Part shown: one piece after another, positions 32,628 to 41,934 of the stretch
Layout: each line of letters opens with the position of its first letter
Numbering within the stretch: position 1 is the stretch's first letter
NCBI RefSeq assembly: GCF_016428805.1
Contig: NZ_JAELTJ010000031.1
Coordinates: forward strand, 1-48,864
Direction: 5' to 3'
DNA: 48,864 nt
From: Achromobacter sp. ASV32
GTDB lineage: Bacteria > Pseudomonadota > Gammaproteobacteria > Burkholderiales > Burkholderiaceae_B
Position numbers and translations under genes: made by a program
The notes under the pieces: generated by a model
Database searches by the model: none
What the model was told of the DNA's origin: nothing
Seen by the model: the letters and a program-made list of their open reading frames with translations, nothing else

Positions 32628-33541
32628 CGCTTGGGGTCCAGGCTCTCGCGCAGGCGGTCGCCTACGATATTGATGGAAAGAATCAGCAGCAAGAGCGCAA
32701 TGCCCGGGAACAAGCTGATCCAATAGTCTCCCGACAGCAGGTATTGGAAGCCGTTGGAAATCAACAGGCCCAGCGACGGTTCGGTAATCGGCACGCCGAC
32801 CCCCAGGAACGACAGCGTCGCTTCCAGGGCGATGGCGGTGGCGATCTGGATGGTGGCGAACACCATCACGGGGCCCAGGCAGTTGGGCAACAGATGGAAC
32901 ACCATGATGCGCCAGGCCGGAAAGCCCAGGTTGGCCGCGGCCTCGACGTATTCCTTGCGGCGTTCCTGCAACGCGCGGCTGCGCATGATGCGGGCGTAGT
33001 GGCCCCACTGCACCAGCACCAGCGCCAGAATCACCTTGTCCACCCCGCGCCCCAGCACCACCAGCAGCACCAGCGCCACCAGGATGGTCGGAAAGCCCAG
33101 GATGAAGTCGACGATGCGCATCAGCACGGTGTCGACCAGGCCGCCGATGTAGGCGGCCACCAGGCCGACGGCGCCGCCCACGGCGGTGGCCAGCACCACG
33201 GCGGACAGGCCCACCATCAGGCTGATGCGCAGGCCATACAGAATGGCGCTGAGCATGTCGCGGCCCTGGTCGTCGGTGCCGAGCCAGGCGATGCTGCCGT
33301 CCATCAGCGCCTGGCGCGGCGCCAGACGGCCGTCCATCAGCGACAGGTTGGCCAGATCATAGGGATTTTGCGGCGCGAAGTACGGCGCGAACACCACCAG
33401 CACGATCAGGATGGCCAGGGCGATGACGGAGCCGCGCACGCTCGGGCGGGCCCGCAGTTTCTTCAGGATCGAGGCGCGCTTGGGCGTATCGGCCAGGGGC
33501 TGGACGGTACGGGTGCGGCCGGTATTGGGAGGATTAGCCAT
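32624..33541 (-). CDS. dppC: ABC transporter permease, Dpp/Opp C-type
   Basis: A 305-residue inner-membrane permease with an N-terminal anchoring helix (about 38-57) and five more helices. DDQGRDMLSAILYGLRIS is the typical C-type segment, and the EAA loop that touches the ATPases is EAAANLGFPAWRIMVFHLLP. Start MANPPNTG at 33541. It starts 5 bp after the B-type gene ends. Confidence 0.92.
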   Translation of the reverse strand: MANPPNTGRTRTVQPLADTPKRASILKKLRARPSVRGSVIALAILIVLVVFAPYFAPQNPYDLANLSLMDGRLAPRQALMDGSIAWLGTDDQGRDMLSAILYGLRISLMVGLSAVVLATAVGGAVGLVAAYIGGLVDTVLMRIVDFILGFPTILVALVLLVVLGRGVDKVILALVLVQWGHYARIMRSRALQERRKEYVEAAANLGFPAWRIMVFHLLPNCLGPVMVFATIQIATAIALEATLSFLGVGVPITEPSLGLLISNGFQYLLSGDYWISLFPGIALLLLILSINIVGDRLRESLDPKR

Positions 33542-33546
33542 GGTGT

Positions 33547-34524
33547 TTATTGAGCGGGGGTCACGAGCTGCACGCGCGGGTCGAGCGCGGCGTACAGGAT
33601 GTCCACAACCAGGTTGATGACCACGAAGATCAGGGTAACCAGCATCACGTAGGCGACCACCACGGGGCGGTCCAGCTGGTAGACGCTGTCGATGAGCAGC
33701 TTGCCCATGCCGGGCCACGCGAACACGGTTTCGGTGATGGTGGAATAGGCGATCAGACTGCCGAATTCCATGCCGATGACGGTGACGACCGGGATCAGGA
33801 TGTTGCGCAGGATATGGCGGCGCACGATGCGGCCGGGCTTGACGCCCTTGGCGCGGGCGAACTTCACGTAGTCCTGGCTGCGCGCCTCGACCACGCCCGA
33901 GGCGGTCAGGCGCAGCACCAGGGCGATATTGGCCAGCGCCAGGTTGATTGCCGGCAGGATCAGGTGCGACCAGCCGTCAGCGGTCAGGATCGACAGGCGC
34001 ACGCCCAGCACGGTCACGGTTTCGCCGCGGCCCGTGGCCGGCAGCCAGCCCAGCCAGACGGCGAACAGCAGGATCAGCATCATGCCCTGCCAGAAGTTGG
34101 GCAGCGAAAATCCCAGCACGGAAGAGCTCATGATGCCGCGGCCCAGGGGCTCGTCGCGGTACAGGCCGGCGACCAGGCCCAGCGGAATGCCGACCACACA
34201 GGTCAGGCCGATGGCCAGGATGACCAGTTCGAAGGTGGCGGGAATGCGCTGCACGATCAGCTCGATGGCGGGAATGCCGTGCACGAACGAGGTGCCCAGG
34301 TCGCCGTGCAGCGCGCGCCACAGGAACCCTGTGTATTGCTGCCACACGGGCAGGTCCAGGCCGAGGCGGGCAATCATTGCTTCGCGGGCGGCCTGGCTGG
34401 CTTCGGGGCTGACCAGCAGCTCGATCGGGTCGCCCACGGCATAGACCGCGAAGAAGACCACGACCGAAACGGCCAGCAGCACGAACAGACTCTGTATCAG
34501 TCTGCGTAGGATGAAAAGGGCCAC
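33547..34524 (-). CDS. dppB: ABC transporter permease, Dpp/Opp B-type
   Basis: A 325-residue inner-membrane permease with six predicted helices. The N-terminus MALFILRRLIQSLFVLLAV is characteristic, and the EAA loop is FARAKGVKPGRIVRRHILRN. Pairs with the C-type permease to form the channel. Confidence 0.93.
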   Translation of the reverse strand: MALFILRRLIQSLFVLLAVSVVVFFAVYAVGDPIELLVSPEASQAAREAMIARLGLDLPVWQQYTGFLWRALHGDLGTSFVHGIPAIELIVQRIPATFELVILAIGLTCVVGIPLGLVAGLYRDEPLGRGIMSSSVLGFSLPNFWQGMMLILLFAVWLGWLPATGRGETVTVLGVRLSILTADGWSHLILPAINLALANIALVLRLTASGVVEARSQDYVKFARAKGVKPGRIVRRHILRNILIPVVTVIGMEFGSLIAYSTITETVFAWPGMGKLLIDSVYQLDRPVVVAYVMLVTLIFVVINLVVDILYAALDPRVQLVTPAQ

Positions 34525-34573
34525 GTGACGATTTCCTTGGTGGGCTTGGGGTTGGGGCGCCGGAAGGGCGGTT

Positions 34574-36217
34574 CTATCGGGCGGGCTTGGCCGACATGGC
34601 CAGCGTGTACTGGTCGGCGCGGCCTTCGTAGGTCAGGCCCTTCTTGAACGCCCAGATGCTGCTTTCGAAATGCAGGGGAATGCTGGGCAGGTCGGCCAGG
34701 GCCAGGGTCAGGGATTCCTGCAGCAGCTTTTCGCGGGCTGCCGGGTCCACGGTGATCAGGGCGCGCTTGAAGACGCGATCGAATTCGGGGTTGTCGTAGC
34801 CGCCATAGTTGCTGGTGCCCAGGCCGTTCGCTTTGTCGAAGGCGCTGACCCAGTATTGCAGGAACGACGAGGCCTCGCCGGTTTCCGACGACCAGCCGCC
34901 CATGGCGAAGCTGAACTCGCGCTTGGCGCGCTTGGGGAAGTAGACCGAGCGCGTCATGGCGTCGACCGTGGTCTTGATGCCCACGCGCGACAGGTACTGC
35001 GCCACGGCTTGCGAGATCTGGGCGTCATTGATGTAGCGGTCGTTGGTGGACGAGATGGTCAGCTCGAAGCCGTCCGGATAGCCGGCCTCGGCCAGCAGCT
35101 TCCTGGCGGCGGCCGGGTCGTACTTCAGTTCGGGCGCGGGCTGCAACGTGCCGGACATGCCGTCGGGCAGGAACTGGTTGGCGGGCACGGCCGCGCCATC
35201 CATGATGCGCTGCGTGATGGCCTTGCGGTCGATCGCCAGCGAGATCGCGCGGCGCACGCGCACGTCCTGCAGCGGATTCTTGCCGTCGGCGGCGCGCACC
35301 ATGGGGCTGGGGCTGCGCGCCACGTCGAACTGGAAGTACACCACCCGCACCGAGGGCGTGATAACGTAGCCGAAGCCCGGCGTTTCCGAGATGCGCTTGA
35401 CGTCGCGCGCGGCGGGGTTTTCGATCAGGTCGAAATCGCCGGCCAGCAGGCCCGTCAGGCGCGGCCCGGCGGCGGGCACCGGCACCAGCTTCACGTTCGG
35501 CCAGGCGGGCTTGTCGCCCCAGTAGGCTTCGTTGCGCGTCAGTTCGATGGCGCTGCCCTTGACGTATGACTTCAGCACATAGGGGCCGGTGCCGATTGCG
35601 GACTTGCCGGTATTGAAGTCGGCCACCGTGGGCCAGGGGCCGGTCACGCCGCACCCCGTCTTGGGGTCGAAGCGGATCGGGCCGTGCTGGACGATGCCGC
35701 TCCAGAGCATGGCGTTGCGGGTCAGATCATTGGGCAGCAGCGGGTAGGGCTGGTGGGTCTTGATGACCAGCACGTTGCCGTCGCGCACGTCGATGGAGGC
35801 CAGCTTCTGCACCACGCTGGCGTACGAGCCGCCGATGGACTGTTCGTTGTGCAGCGCGCGGCACAGCGTGAAGATCACGTCCTGGGCGGTGAAGGGCTCG
35901 CCATTGGAGAACTTCACGCCGTTGCGCAGCGTGAATTCCCAGGTGGTGTCGTCCACCGGCTTCCAGGCAGTGGCCAGCCGCGGAATCAGGTTCATCCTGG
36001 CGTCCTGGCCTACCAGCGTCTCGAAGATGTGCGAGGTCATCGAGTCGTTTGGCGTGGCCTGGTGGTAGTGCGGGTCCATCGCGGTGGGCTCGGACGACAG
36101 TCCGATGCGCAGCGTCTGGGGGGCGGCCTGGGCCAGGGCCGCGGGCGCGGCGGTAGCCAGGGCGGCCGCCAGCGCACAGGCGGACATGGCGCTGCGGATG
36201 AAAACGTTTGCGGACAT
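34574..36217 (-). CDS. dppA: Periplasmic substrate-binding protein, family 5 (first paralogue)
   Basis: A 547-residue SBP_bac_5 protein that delivers substrate to the DppBCDF-like importer. The signal peptide has a basic/hydrophobic start and AAPAALAQAAP as cleavage region near residue 30. Typical segments include SSEPTAMDPHYHQ, TWEFTLRNGVKFSNGEPFTA and VRRAISLAIDRKAI. AAGGGAAG precedes the ATG at 36217. It is closely similar along its whole length to the second binding protein at 39916-41529. Ligand unknown: dipeptide, oligopeptide or N-acyl amino acid are possible. Confidence 0.92.
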   Translation of the reverse strand: MSANVFIRSAMSACALAAALATAAPAALAQAAPQTLRIGLSSEPTAMDPHYHQATPNDSMTSHIFETLVGQDARMNLIPRLATAWKPVDDTTWEFTLRNGVKFSNGEPFTAQDVIFTLCRALHNEQSIGGSYASVVQKLASIDVRDGNVLVIKTHQPYPLLPNDLTRNAMLWSGIVQHGPIRFDPKTGCGVTGPWPTVADFNTGKSAIGTGPYVLKSYVKGSAIELTRNEAYWGDKPAWPNVKLVPVPAAGPRLTGLLAGDFDLIENPAARDVKRISETPGFGYVITPSVRVVYFQFDVARSPSPMVRAADGKNPLQDVRVRRAISLAIDRKAITQRIMDGAAVPANQFLPDGMSGTLQPAPELKYDPAAARKLLAEAGYPDGFELTISSTNDRYINDAQISQAVAQYLSRVGIKTTVDAMTRSVYFPKRAKREFSFAMGGWSSETGEASSFLQYWVSAFDKANGLGTSNYGGYDNPEFDRVFKRALITVDPAAREKLLQESLTLALADLPSIPLHFESSIWAFKKGLTYEGRADQYTLAMSAKPAR

Positions 36218-36248
36218 TGCTGCTTCCCTTGGATTGCTTTTATGTAAG

Positions 36249-36274
36249 GCGGCGCGCCATCGAGGGCGCGCCGC
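36249..36274 (-). promoter_or_regulatory. Intercistronic hairpin upstream of the first binding-protein gene
   Basis: A perfect 10-bp stem GCGGCGCGCC/GGCGCGCCGC with a 6-base loop lies in the 65-bp gap. No T run follows. It may protect or define the end of the upstream message and help the binding protein be made in excess; that role is inferred. Confidence 0.7.
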
Positions 36275-36282
36275 TCGGAAGA

Positions 36283-37254
36283 TCAGAGGATGGGCTGGGC
36301 CAGCCGCACGACGGTGACGCCGGCCCGCAGGTTGGCGGTGGACGGCATGATCAGCACGCAATCGTCGTAGGGCGTGGTCACGGCCTCGCCTTCGGACCAG
36401 CCGATGACGGTGCCGGCGCGCGCCAGCGTTTCGAGGCCCTTCCAGGGCTCGGCGAAACGGAAATCGGCGCTTTTCGCGGCCACCGCATGGGTCACGCGCA
36501 GGGCGCGCTGGGCGCTGGCCTGAGGCGCGATCCAGTCGGGCGGCAGGTCGGCTTCGTCCAGCGTGCCGGCGGCCAGCAGGAAACGCGCCATCTGGTCGAT
36601 TGCCACGCCGCGCGCTTCGGGGGCGCCATGGAAGCCGCATTCGATCAGCAACGAACGGGTGCCGTTGTCGCCGGCTTCGCCAAAGCGGCCGTAGTCGCGC
36701 ATGCGCACGCCGGCAGCGTGGCCGGCGTCGGCGATGATGGTGGCGGGGTTGCCCAGCGCCAGGGCCAGGTCGATGTTGCGCTGTTCCATGCCGGTCAGTT
36801 GCAGCGGCACGTCGGAATTGCTCATCGAATGGAAATCGAGCAGCCAGTCGGCCTGGGCCACCCAGGGGCGGAGTTCGGCGGCGCGGCGGCGTTCCTGGCT
36901 CAGGGGCAGGGCCAGCTTGTCGTCGCTCCAGACGCGGTTCATGTCTTCGTCGACGAAGCGCGCCGGGGCGTAGTTGGCGGGATCGAAGCGGTCGAACGCG
37001 GCCAGATTGCAGAACGCCAGCGTCAGCGAACCGCGCCGGGGGCGCAGGCCCGCGGCCAGGGCTTCTTTCAGGGCCCAGGCGCCACACAGCTCATTGCCGT
37101 GGACCAGCGCGCTGAGCATGACGCGTTTGCCTGGCACGCCGGCGTCGAAATGCCAGACACCCGGCGTATCCGTATTGCCCAGGCGTTCGGCCGACAGATC
37201 CGGACAGGCAAGCAGAAAGGGGCGCGGACGAGGCGCGGATGAAGACAATGACAT
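36283..37254 (-). CDS. Succinylglutamate desuccinylase/aspartoacylase-family deacylase
   Basis: A 323-residue zinc enzyme of the AstE/AspA (M14-like) family. Zinc ligands His52 and Glu55 are in SALVHGNELCGAW, the third is the His in WLLDFHSMS. The substrate-binding Asn-Arg is in VDEDMNRVW and the catalytic Glu in LLIECGFHG. Start MSLSSSA at 37254 has GGAG upstream. Such enzymes remove an acyl group from an N-acyl amino acid. Its place between the M20 gene and the importer suggests the imported compound is N-acylated. Confidence 0.88.
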   Translation of the reverse strand: MSLSSSAPRPRPFLLACPDLSAERLGNTDTPGVWHFDAGVPGKRVMLSALVHGNELCGAWALKEALAAGLRPRRGSLTLAFCNLAAFDRFDPANYAPARFVDEDMNRVWSDDKLALPLSQERRRAAELRPWVAQADWLLDFHSMSNSDVPLQLTGMEQRNIDLALALGNPATIIADAGHAAGVRMRDYGRFGEAGDNGTRSLLIECGFHGAPEARGVAIDQMARFLLAAGTLDEADLPPDWIAPQASAQRALRVTHAVAAKSADFRFAEPWKGLETLARAGTVIGWSEGEAVTTPYDDCVLIMPSTANLRAGVTVVRLAQPIL

Positions 37255-37318
37255 GGGAACTCCGATCAAGCGAAGGGGATTGTATAGGGGATGCGCGTGC
37301 AGGGCGGTCAGGAACGGG

Positions 37319-38752
37319 TCAGGTGGCCGGGCGCCGCCGCCCGGCGGCAATGGCCGCGCCCTGTTCGCCCAGGTCCCAGAACAGGCCCGCCATGACGGCT
37401 GCGGCCTCGCGCGCCACGGATGCCAGCAGGTGTTCGTCCGGGCCGTGCTGGCAGCAGGCGGGGTAGGAATGGGGCACCCACACGGTAGGCAGGCCCAGCA
37501 CCTCGGAAAACGCGTCATTGGGCACCGTGCCGCCCAGGTTGGGCAGCAGTGCCGGCGTCTTGCCGGTGGTGGCGGCCAGCGAGGCCACGGCCCAGCGGGC
37601 CCAGGGATCATCCGGGTCCAGGCGGGTAGCGGGCGTGCCGCGGCGCATGCGGATGGCCACGTGCGACAGGCCCTGCGCGTCCAGGTGGCGGCGCAGGATG
37701 GCTTCGGTCTGGCGCCAGTCGGTGCCGACTACGAAACGCAGGTTGCAGGTGGCGCTGGCGCGGGGGGGAATCGCGCCTACCGGGTTGTCGGGGTTGCCGG
37801 TCTTGTAGGCCAGCACTTCCAGCGTGTTCCAGCCGAACAGGCGCTCGGCCAGTGTCAGGCCGGGCTCGCCCCAGTCGGGATCGATGTCGGGGGCGTCTTC
37901 GTCCTGGCCGACCTGGATGTCCGCCAGCGCCTGGCGCACCGCGGCCGGGATGGCCGGGGGACGCAGGCCGTCGACCAGCAGGCGGCCGCGCGCGTCCACC
38001 AGGCTGGCCAGGGCGTGGGCCAGGATGATGCCGGGGTTGGGCAGCACGCCGCCCCAGTTGCCCGAATGGTGGGCGTGGCCGCGCAGGTCCACCACCAGGT
38101 CGAACAGCAGCGTGCCGCGCGACCCCAGGAACAACGTCGGCAGATCGGCCGCCAGCCGTGGCCCGTCGGAGGCGATGAAGACGTCGGCAGCCAGCTGTTC
38201 ACGCCATTGGTCGCAGGCCAGATGCAGGCCGGGCGAGCCGACTTCCTCGCCGCATTCCACCAGCATGCGCAGATTGAAACCCAGGCGGCCAGCGCGTTCG
38301 GCCAGCACCTGTTCCAGCGCCGCCATGTTGATGCAGTACTGGCCCTTGTTGTCGGCCGTGCCGCGGCCATACCAGCGGTCGCCTTCGGCCGTCAGCCGCC
38401 AGGGGGCCAGGCCCTCGCGCCACTGCTCGTCGTAGCCGCGCACCACGTCGCCATGGGCGTACATCAGCGCGGTGGGCAGTGCGGGGTCTTCCTGGCGCTC
38501 GGCCAACAGGAACGGCGGGCCGCCATCCACGGGGTTGTCCTTGACCTGGCAGGAAAAGCCCAGGCCCTGCAGGCGGGGGGCGACCGCCGAGCGCAGGTAC
38601 TCGTACAGCGTCTCGCGCTGGTCCGGGTTCTGGCTTTCGGTGCGATAGGCGACCAGCCCGGCCAGGTCGCGTTGCAAGGCGCCGCTTTCGGCGTAGGCGG
38701 CCGCGCGGCCGACAGCGGCGGCGCGGCTGGCGTTCGGAACTGCTGCTGACAC
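37319..38752 (-). CDS. M20 family metallopeptidase (dipeptidase-like)
   Basis: A 477-residue dizinc hydrolase. His100 and Asp102 (YAHGDVV), Asp134 (GRGTADNKGQ), Glu169-Glu170 (ECGEEVGSPG), Asp in IASDGPRL and the late His in QHGPDEH complete the site. Longer than the other M20 protein of this operon and closer to the M20 dipeptidases. The start is a GTG at 38752 with GGGGA spaced correctly; an in-frame ATG at 38809 lacks one. First gene of the nine-gene operon, divergent from the LysR gene. Confidence 0.88.
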   Translation of the reverse strand: MSAAVPNASRAAAVGRAAAYAESGALQRDLAGLVAYRTESQNPDQRETLYEYLRSAVAPRLQGLGFSCQVKDNPVDGGPPFLLAERQEDPALPTALMYAHGDVVRGYDEQWREGLAPWRLTAEGDRWYGRGTADNKGQYCINMAALEQVLAERAGRLGFNLRMLVECGEEVGSPGLHLACDQWREQLAADVFIASDGPRLAADLPTLFLGSRGTLLFDLVVDLRGHAHHSGNWGGVLPNPGIILAHALASLVDARGRLLVDGLRPPAIPAAVRQALADIQVGQDEDAPDIDPDWGEPGLTLAERLFGWNTLEVLAYKTGNPDNPVGAIPPRASATCNLRFVVGTDWRQTEAILRRHLDAQGLSHVAIRMRRGTPATRLDPDDPWARWAVASLAATTGKTPALLPNLGGTVPNDAFSEVLGLPTVWVPHSYPACCQHGPDEHLLASVAREAAAVMAGLFWDLGEQGAAIAAGRRRPAT

Positions 38753-38856
38753 GGACTTCCCCTTTTTTGTGCGGACGCGTCTTGCGCGCCAGCCTGGATC
38801 GTTGCGCAAATTCTAGGATCAGGGAAGCTTTCTCTACAATTAGAATATTTATTGAT

Positions 38857-38879
38857 AGCTTTGCATAAAAGGCAAAGCT
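38857..38879. promoter_or_regulatory. Candidate LysR operator
   Basis: AGCTTTGC (38857-38864), 7-bp spacer, GCAAAGCT (38872-38879): a perfect 8-bp dyad in the 162-bp gap between the divergent LysR and M20 genes. The surrounding 38836-38870 is AT-rich (TAGAATATTTATTG), fitting overlapping promoters. Confidence 0.65.
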
Positions 38880-38914
38880 TCATCCCGGCTCCGAGTCATC
38901 AGCGAGGGTTGAAC

Positions 38915-39829
38915 ATGCACGGCATCGCCCTGAGGTACTTTGTCGAGGTTGCCCAGGCGGGCAGCCTGAGCGGGGCGTCCGAGCGCCTGCATGTCGCGGT
39001 CTCGGCCATCAGCCGGCAGATCGCCAAGCTGGAAGAAGAGGCCGGGGCGCCGTTGTTCGAGCGCGCCGCGCGTGGCATGGTCCTGAGCGAAGCGGGCCAG
39101 TTGCTGCTGGCGCACGCCCGCCGCACGTTGCTGGAATCCGACTCCGTGCTGCCGGAAATCGCCGCCCTCAAGGGCACGGCGCGCAACGAAATCCGCATGG
39201 CCGCGGTCGAGGGCGTGGCCCGTATCTTCCTGCCGTCTTCCATGGCGCGCTTTCGACGCGACTGGCCCGACGTGCGCTTCGACCTGCACGTGGGGGCGCC
39301 GTCCGACGTGGCCCGGCGCGTGGCCGAAGGCAGCGTCGAACTGGGCATGACCTTCAATGTGGGGCGGATCGCCGGCGTCAGCGTGCGCTACTCGCGCCGC
39401 GCCCCGGTGCATGCCGTGATGGCCGCCGGCCACCCGCTGGCCGGGCGGCAGAGCGTCAGCCTGCAGGACCTGGGCTGCTATCCGCTGGCGCTGACAGGTC
39501 CCGGCACGACCACGCGGCACCTGTTCGAAATGGGCTGCCTGCTGGAATCGGTGCAGCTCGAACCCACGCTGACCTGCAACGATTCGTCGCCGCTGCATGG
39601 CTTTGTGTTCGGCTCCGACGCCATCATGCTCAGCGGCTATATCTCGGTGGCCTGGAGCCTGAAGCGCGACGAACTGGTGGCGGTGCCGATCTCCAACGCC
39701 GAACTGCAATCGCGCATGCTGCAGATCTACGTCATGCAAGGGCGCGTGCTGCCGCCCAAGACCGAGGCCTTCATCGCCTTGCTGTCGCGCGAGCTGGATC
39801 GGCTGCTGGAAGACGGCCCGGCCACCTGA
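38915..39829 (+). CDS. LysR family transcriptional regulator
   Basis: A 304-residue regulator. The N-terminal winged helix-turn-helix covers about 1-60 (YFVEVAQAGSLSGASERLHV, AISRQIAKLEEEAG), followed by a linker helix and a periplasmic-binding-like sensor domain from about 90. ATG 38915 follows GAGGG. By position it should control the divergent peptide-uptake operon, and perhaps the orphan binding protein gene that converges on it. Inducer unknown. Confidence 0.92.
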   Translation: MHGIALRYFVEVAQAGSLSGASERLHVAVSAISRQIAKLEEEAGAPLFERAARGMVLSEAGQLLLAHARRTLLESDSVLPEIAALKGTARNEIRMAAVEGVARIFLPSSMARFRRDWPDVRFDLHVGAPSDVARRVAEGSVELGMTFNVGRIAGVSVRYSRRAPVHAVMAAGHPLAGRQSVSLQDLGCYPLALTGPGTTTRHLFEMGCLLESVQLEPTLTCNDSSPLHGFVFGSDAIMLSGYISVAWSLKRDELVAVPISNAELQSRMLQIYVMQGRVLPPKTEAFIALLSRELDRLLEDGPAT

Positions 39830-39873
39830 TGCGCTGTGGCAAGCGGCCCGCCTTTGCGGTGCCCCAAAAAAAA

Positions 39874-39901
39874 GGCTGCCCCTGAGGGCAGCCGTTTTTT
39901 T
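39874..39901. terminator. Bidirectional terminator between LysR and second binding protein
   Basis: GGCTGCCC, loop CTGA, GGGCAGCC (39874-39893), with seven T on one side and eight A on the other, so it works in both directions for two convergent genes. Confidence 0.95.
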
Positions 39902-39915
39902 GGGGCGAAGCCGGA

Positions 39916-41529
39916 TTACTTGGCGTCGGGCTTGACCGAGGTGGCCAGCGTGAACTGGTCGCGGCGGCCTTCGTAGGTGATGCCCTTGCGGAAGGCCCAG
40001 ATGCTGCTTTCGAAGTGCAGCGGGATCAGCGGCACGTTGTCCAGGGCGATCTGGGTGGCCTCCTGCAGCAGCTTTTCGCGCTTGGGGGCGTCGACCGTCA
40101 CGATCGCCTGCTTGTAGACCTTGTCGAAATCCGCGTTGGAAAAGCCGCCGTAGTTGCTGGTGCCCAGGCTGTTGGGCGAGTCGAGCGAGGCAACCCACAG
40201 CTGGAACAGCGCCGAGGCTTCACCCGTTTCCGCCGGCCAGCCGCCCATCGAGAAGCTGAACTCGCGCTTGGCGCGCTTGGGGAAGTAGATCGAAGCGGTC
40301 ATGGCGTCGACGCTGGTCTTGATGCCGACGCGAGCCAGGTACTGAGCCACGGCCTGGGCGACCTGGCCGTCATTGACGTAGCGGTCGTTGGTGGACGACA
40401 GCGTCAGCTCAAAGCCGTTGGGGTAGCCGGCTTCGGCCAGCAGCTTCTTGGCGCCTTCGGGGTCGTACTTGATTTCCGGGGCCTTGGGCAGCGCGCCGAA
40501 CATGCCGTCGGGCATGTACTGGTAAGCCGGGGTGGCCATGCCGTCCATGATGCGGGCCGTGATGGTCTTGCGGTCGATGGCCATCGAGATAGCCTTGCGC
40601 ACGCGCAGATCCTGCAGCGGATTCTTGCCGTCGGCAGCCTTCACGAAGGGGCTCGGATTGCGGCCGATGTCAGGCTGGAAGAACACCAGGCGGGTCGACG
40701 GCGTGGCCACGAAACCGAACTTGGGGTTGTCCTTCAGGCGTTGCAGGTCGCGCGCGGCCGGGTTCTCGATCATGTCGAAGTCGCCCGACAACAGACCGGT
40801 CAGGCGCGGGCCCGCGGCCGGCACCGGCACGAACTTCACTTCCTTCCAGTAGGGCTTCGGGCCCCAGTAGTTCTCGTTGCGCACCAGCTCGATGCCGGTG
40901 CCCTTGACATAGGACTTCAGGGTATACGGGCCGGTGCCGATGGCGTCCTTGCCATTGTTGAAGTCGGCCACGGTCGGCCAGGCGCCGGTCACGCCGCAAC
41001 CCTTCTTCGGGTCGAACGTCAGCTTGCCGTGCTCGACGATGCCGTTCCAGATGATCGGCAGCGAGCGCGCCATTTCGGCGGGCATCAGCGGGTAGGGCGC
41101 GCCCGTCTTGATGATGACGGTGTGCGCGTCCGGCGTCTGCACGTCGGTGATCAGCTTGGTCGTGTCCATGTAGGACTGCGACACGTTGGTCTCGTTGTTC
41201 AGCGTACGGCAGATGGTGAACAGCACGTCCTCGGACGTGAACGGCTTGCCGTTGGAGAATTTGACGTCGTCGCGCAGCTTGAATTCCCAGGTCAGGTCAT
41301 CCAGGTTCTTCCACGACTTGGCCAGCGCGGGCACCAGCTTCATGTCGGCGCTGCGGCCCACCAGGGAGCTGTAGACGTGCGCAGAGAAGGCGTCGTTCTG
41401 CGTCATCTTGTGGTAGTGGGGATCGGCCGAGGTGGGTTCGGCCGACAGGCCGATCTTCAGCGTCTGAGCCTGGGCAGCGGCCAAGGGAATGGCGGCGGCC
41501 ACGAGGGCCAGGGTGGTGCGCAACTTCAT
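39916..41529 (-). CDS. Periplasmic substrate-binding protein, family 5 (orphan paralogue)
   Basis: A 537-residue SBP_bac_5 protein with signal peptide (MKLRTTLALVAAAIPLAAAQA). It shares long stretches with the dppA-like protein at 34574-36217, for example GCGVTG-WPTVADFN, KSYVKG, PVPAAGPRLTGLL and GTSNYGG, so the two are recent paralogues. No permease or ATPase genes adjoin it, so it probably feeds the importer encoded next door with a related ligand. GGAG lies before ATG 41529; codon use suggests high expression. Confidence 0.92.
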   Translation of the reverse strand: MKLRTTLALVAAAIPLAAAQAQTLKIGLSAEPTSADPHYHKMTQNDAFSAHVYSSLVGRSADMKLVPALAKSWKNLDDLTWEFKLRDDVKFSNGKPFTSEDVLFTICRTLNNETNVSQSYMDTTKLITDVQTPDAHTVIIKTGAPYPLMPAEMARSLPIIWNGIVEHGKLTFDPKKGCGVTGAWPTVADFNNGKDAIGTGPYTLKSYVKGTGIELVRNENYWGPKPYWKEVKFVPVPAAGPRLTGLLSGDFDMIENPAARDLQRLKDNPKFGFVATPSTRLVFFQPDIGRNPSPFVKAADGKNPLQDLRVRKAISMAIDRKTITARIMDGMATPAYQYMPDGMFGALPKAPEIKYDPEGAKKLLAEAGYPNGFELTLSSTNDRYVNDGQVAQAVAQYLARVGIKTSVDAMTASIYFPKRAKREFSFSMGGWPAETGEASALFQLWVASLDSPNSLGTSNYGGFSNADFDKVYKQAIVTVDAPKREKLLQEATQIALDNVPLIPLHFESSIWAFRKGITYEGRRDQFTLATSVKPDAK

Positions 41530-41760
41530 GGTGACAACTCCGGATGGGGAACGAACCGGATCGTGCCTGGCGGGGGGAACAGCGAGGGGGCCAACCGGGA
41601 AACAGAAACGTCGGCCGGGGGGGCTTGCGGTGTTTTTTGGCGCCAGCACGACGGCAAGGGGCCGATTATCGGTAGGGGCTTCGCGCGCTGTCAATGCGCG
41701 CCGGGCCGACGCTAGGGTAAACGCCGAGAGAGGAAATGCCGCCATAGAGGCGCCCAAATG

Positions 41761-41819
41761 CCAATCGCCCCAGTGCGGGGCCGTCCCGCTTCGGGACCGC
41801 TACGCACTGGGGCGATTGG
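41761..41819. repeat. Long perfect inverted repeat (hairpin)
   Basis: CCAATCGCCCCAGTGCG (41761-41777) pairs perfectly with 41803-41819. Inside is a second stem GTCCCG-CTT-CGGGAC. It lies in the 405 bp between the orphan binding-protein gene and the small gene at 41935, where I see no gene. It could end the small gene's transcript or form a cruciform. Its design resembles the island hairpins, but the sequence is unrelated. Confidence 0.85.
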
Positions 41820-41934
41820 GATTCTTGCTACGCATGGACACAGCGGGCGCCGCGTGGGCGGCGGGCGCTGCATCGACAGCGCGCCGGGCCAAATCGCGGG
41901 AGATCCGTCGCGATTCAGCTCAGCGCGGCCGTGC

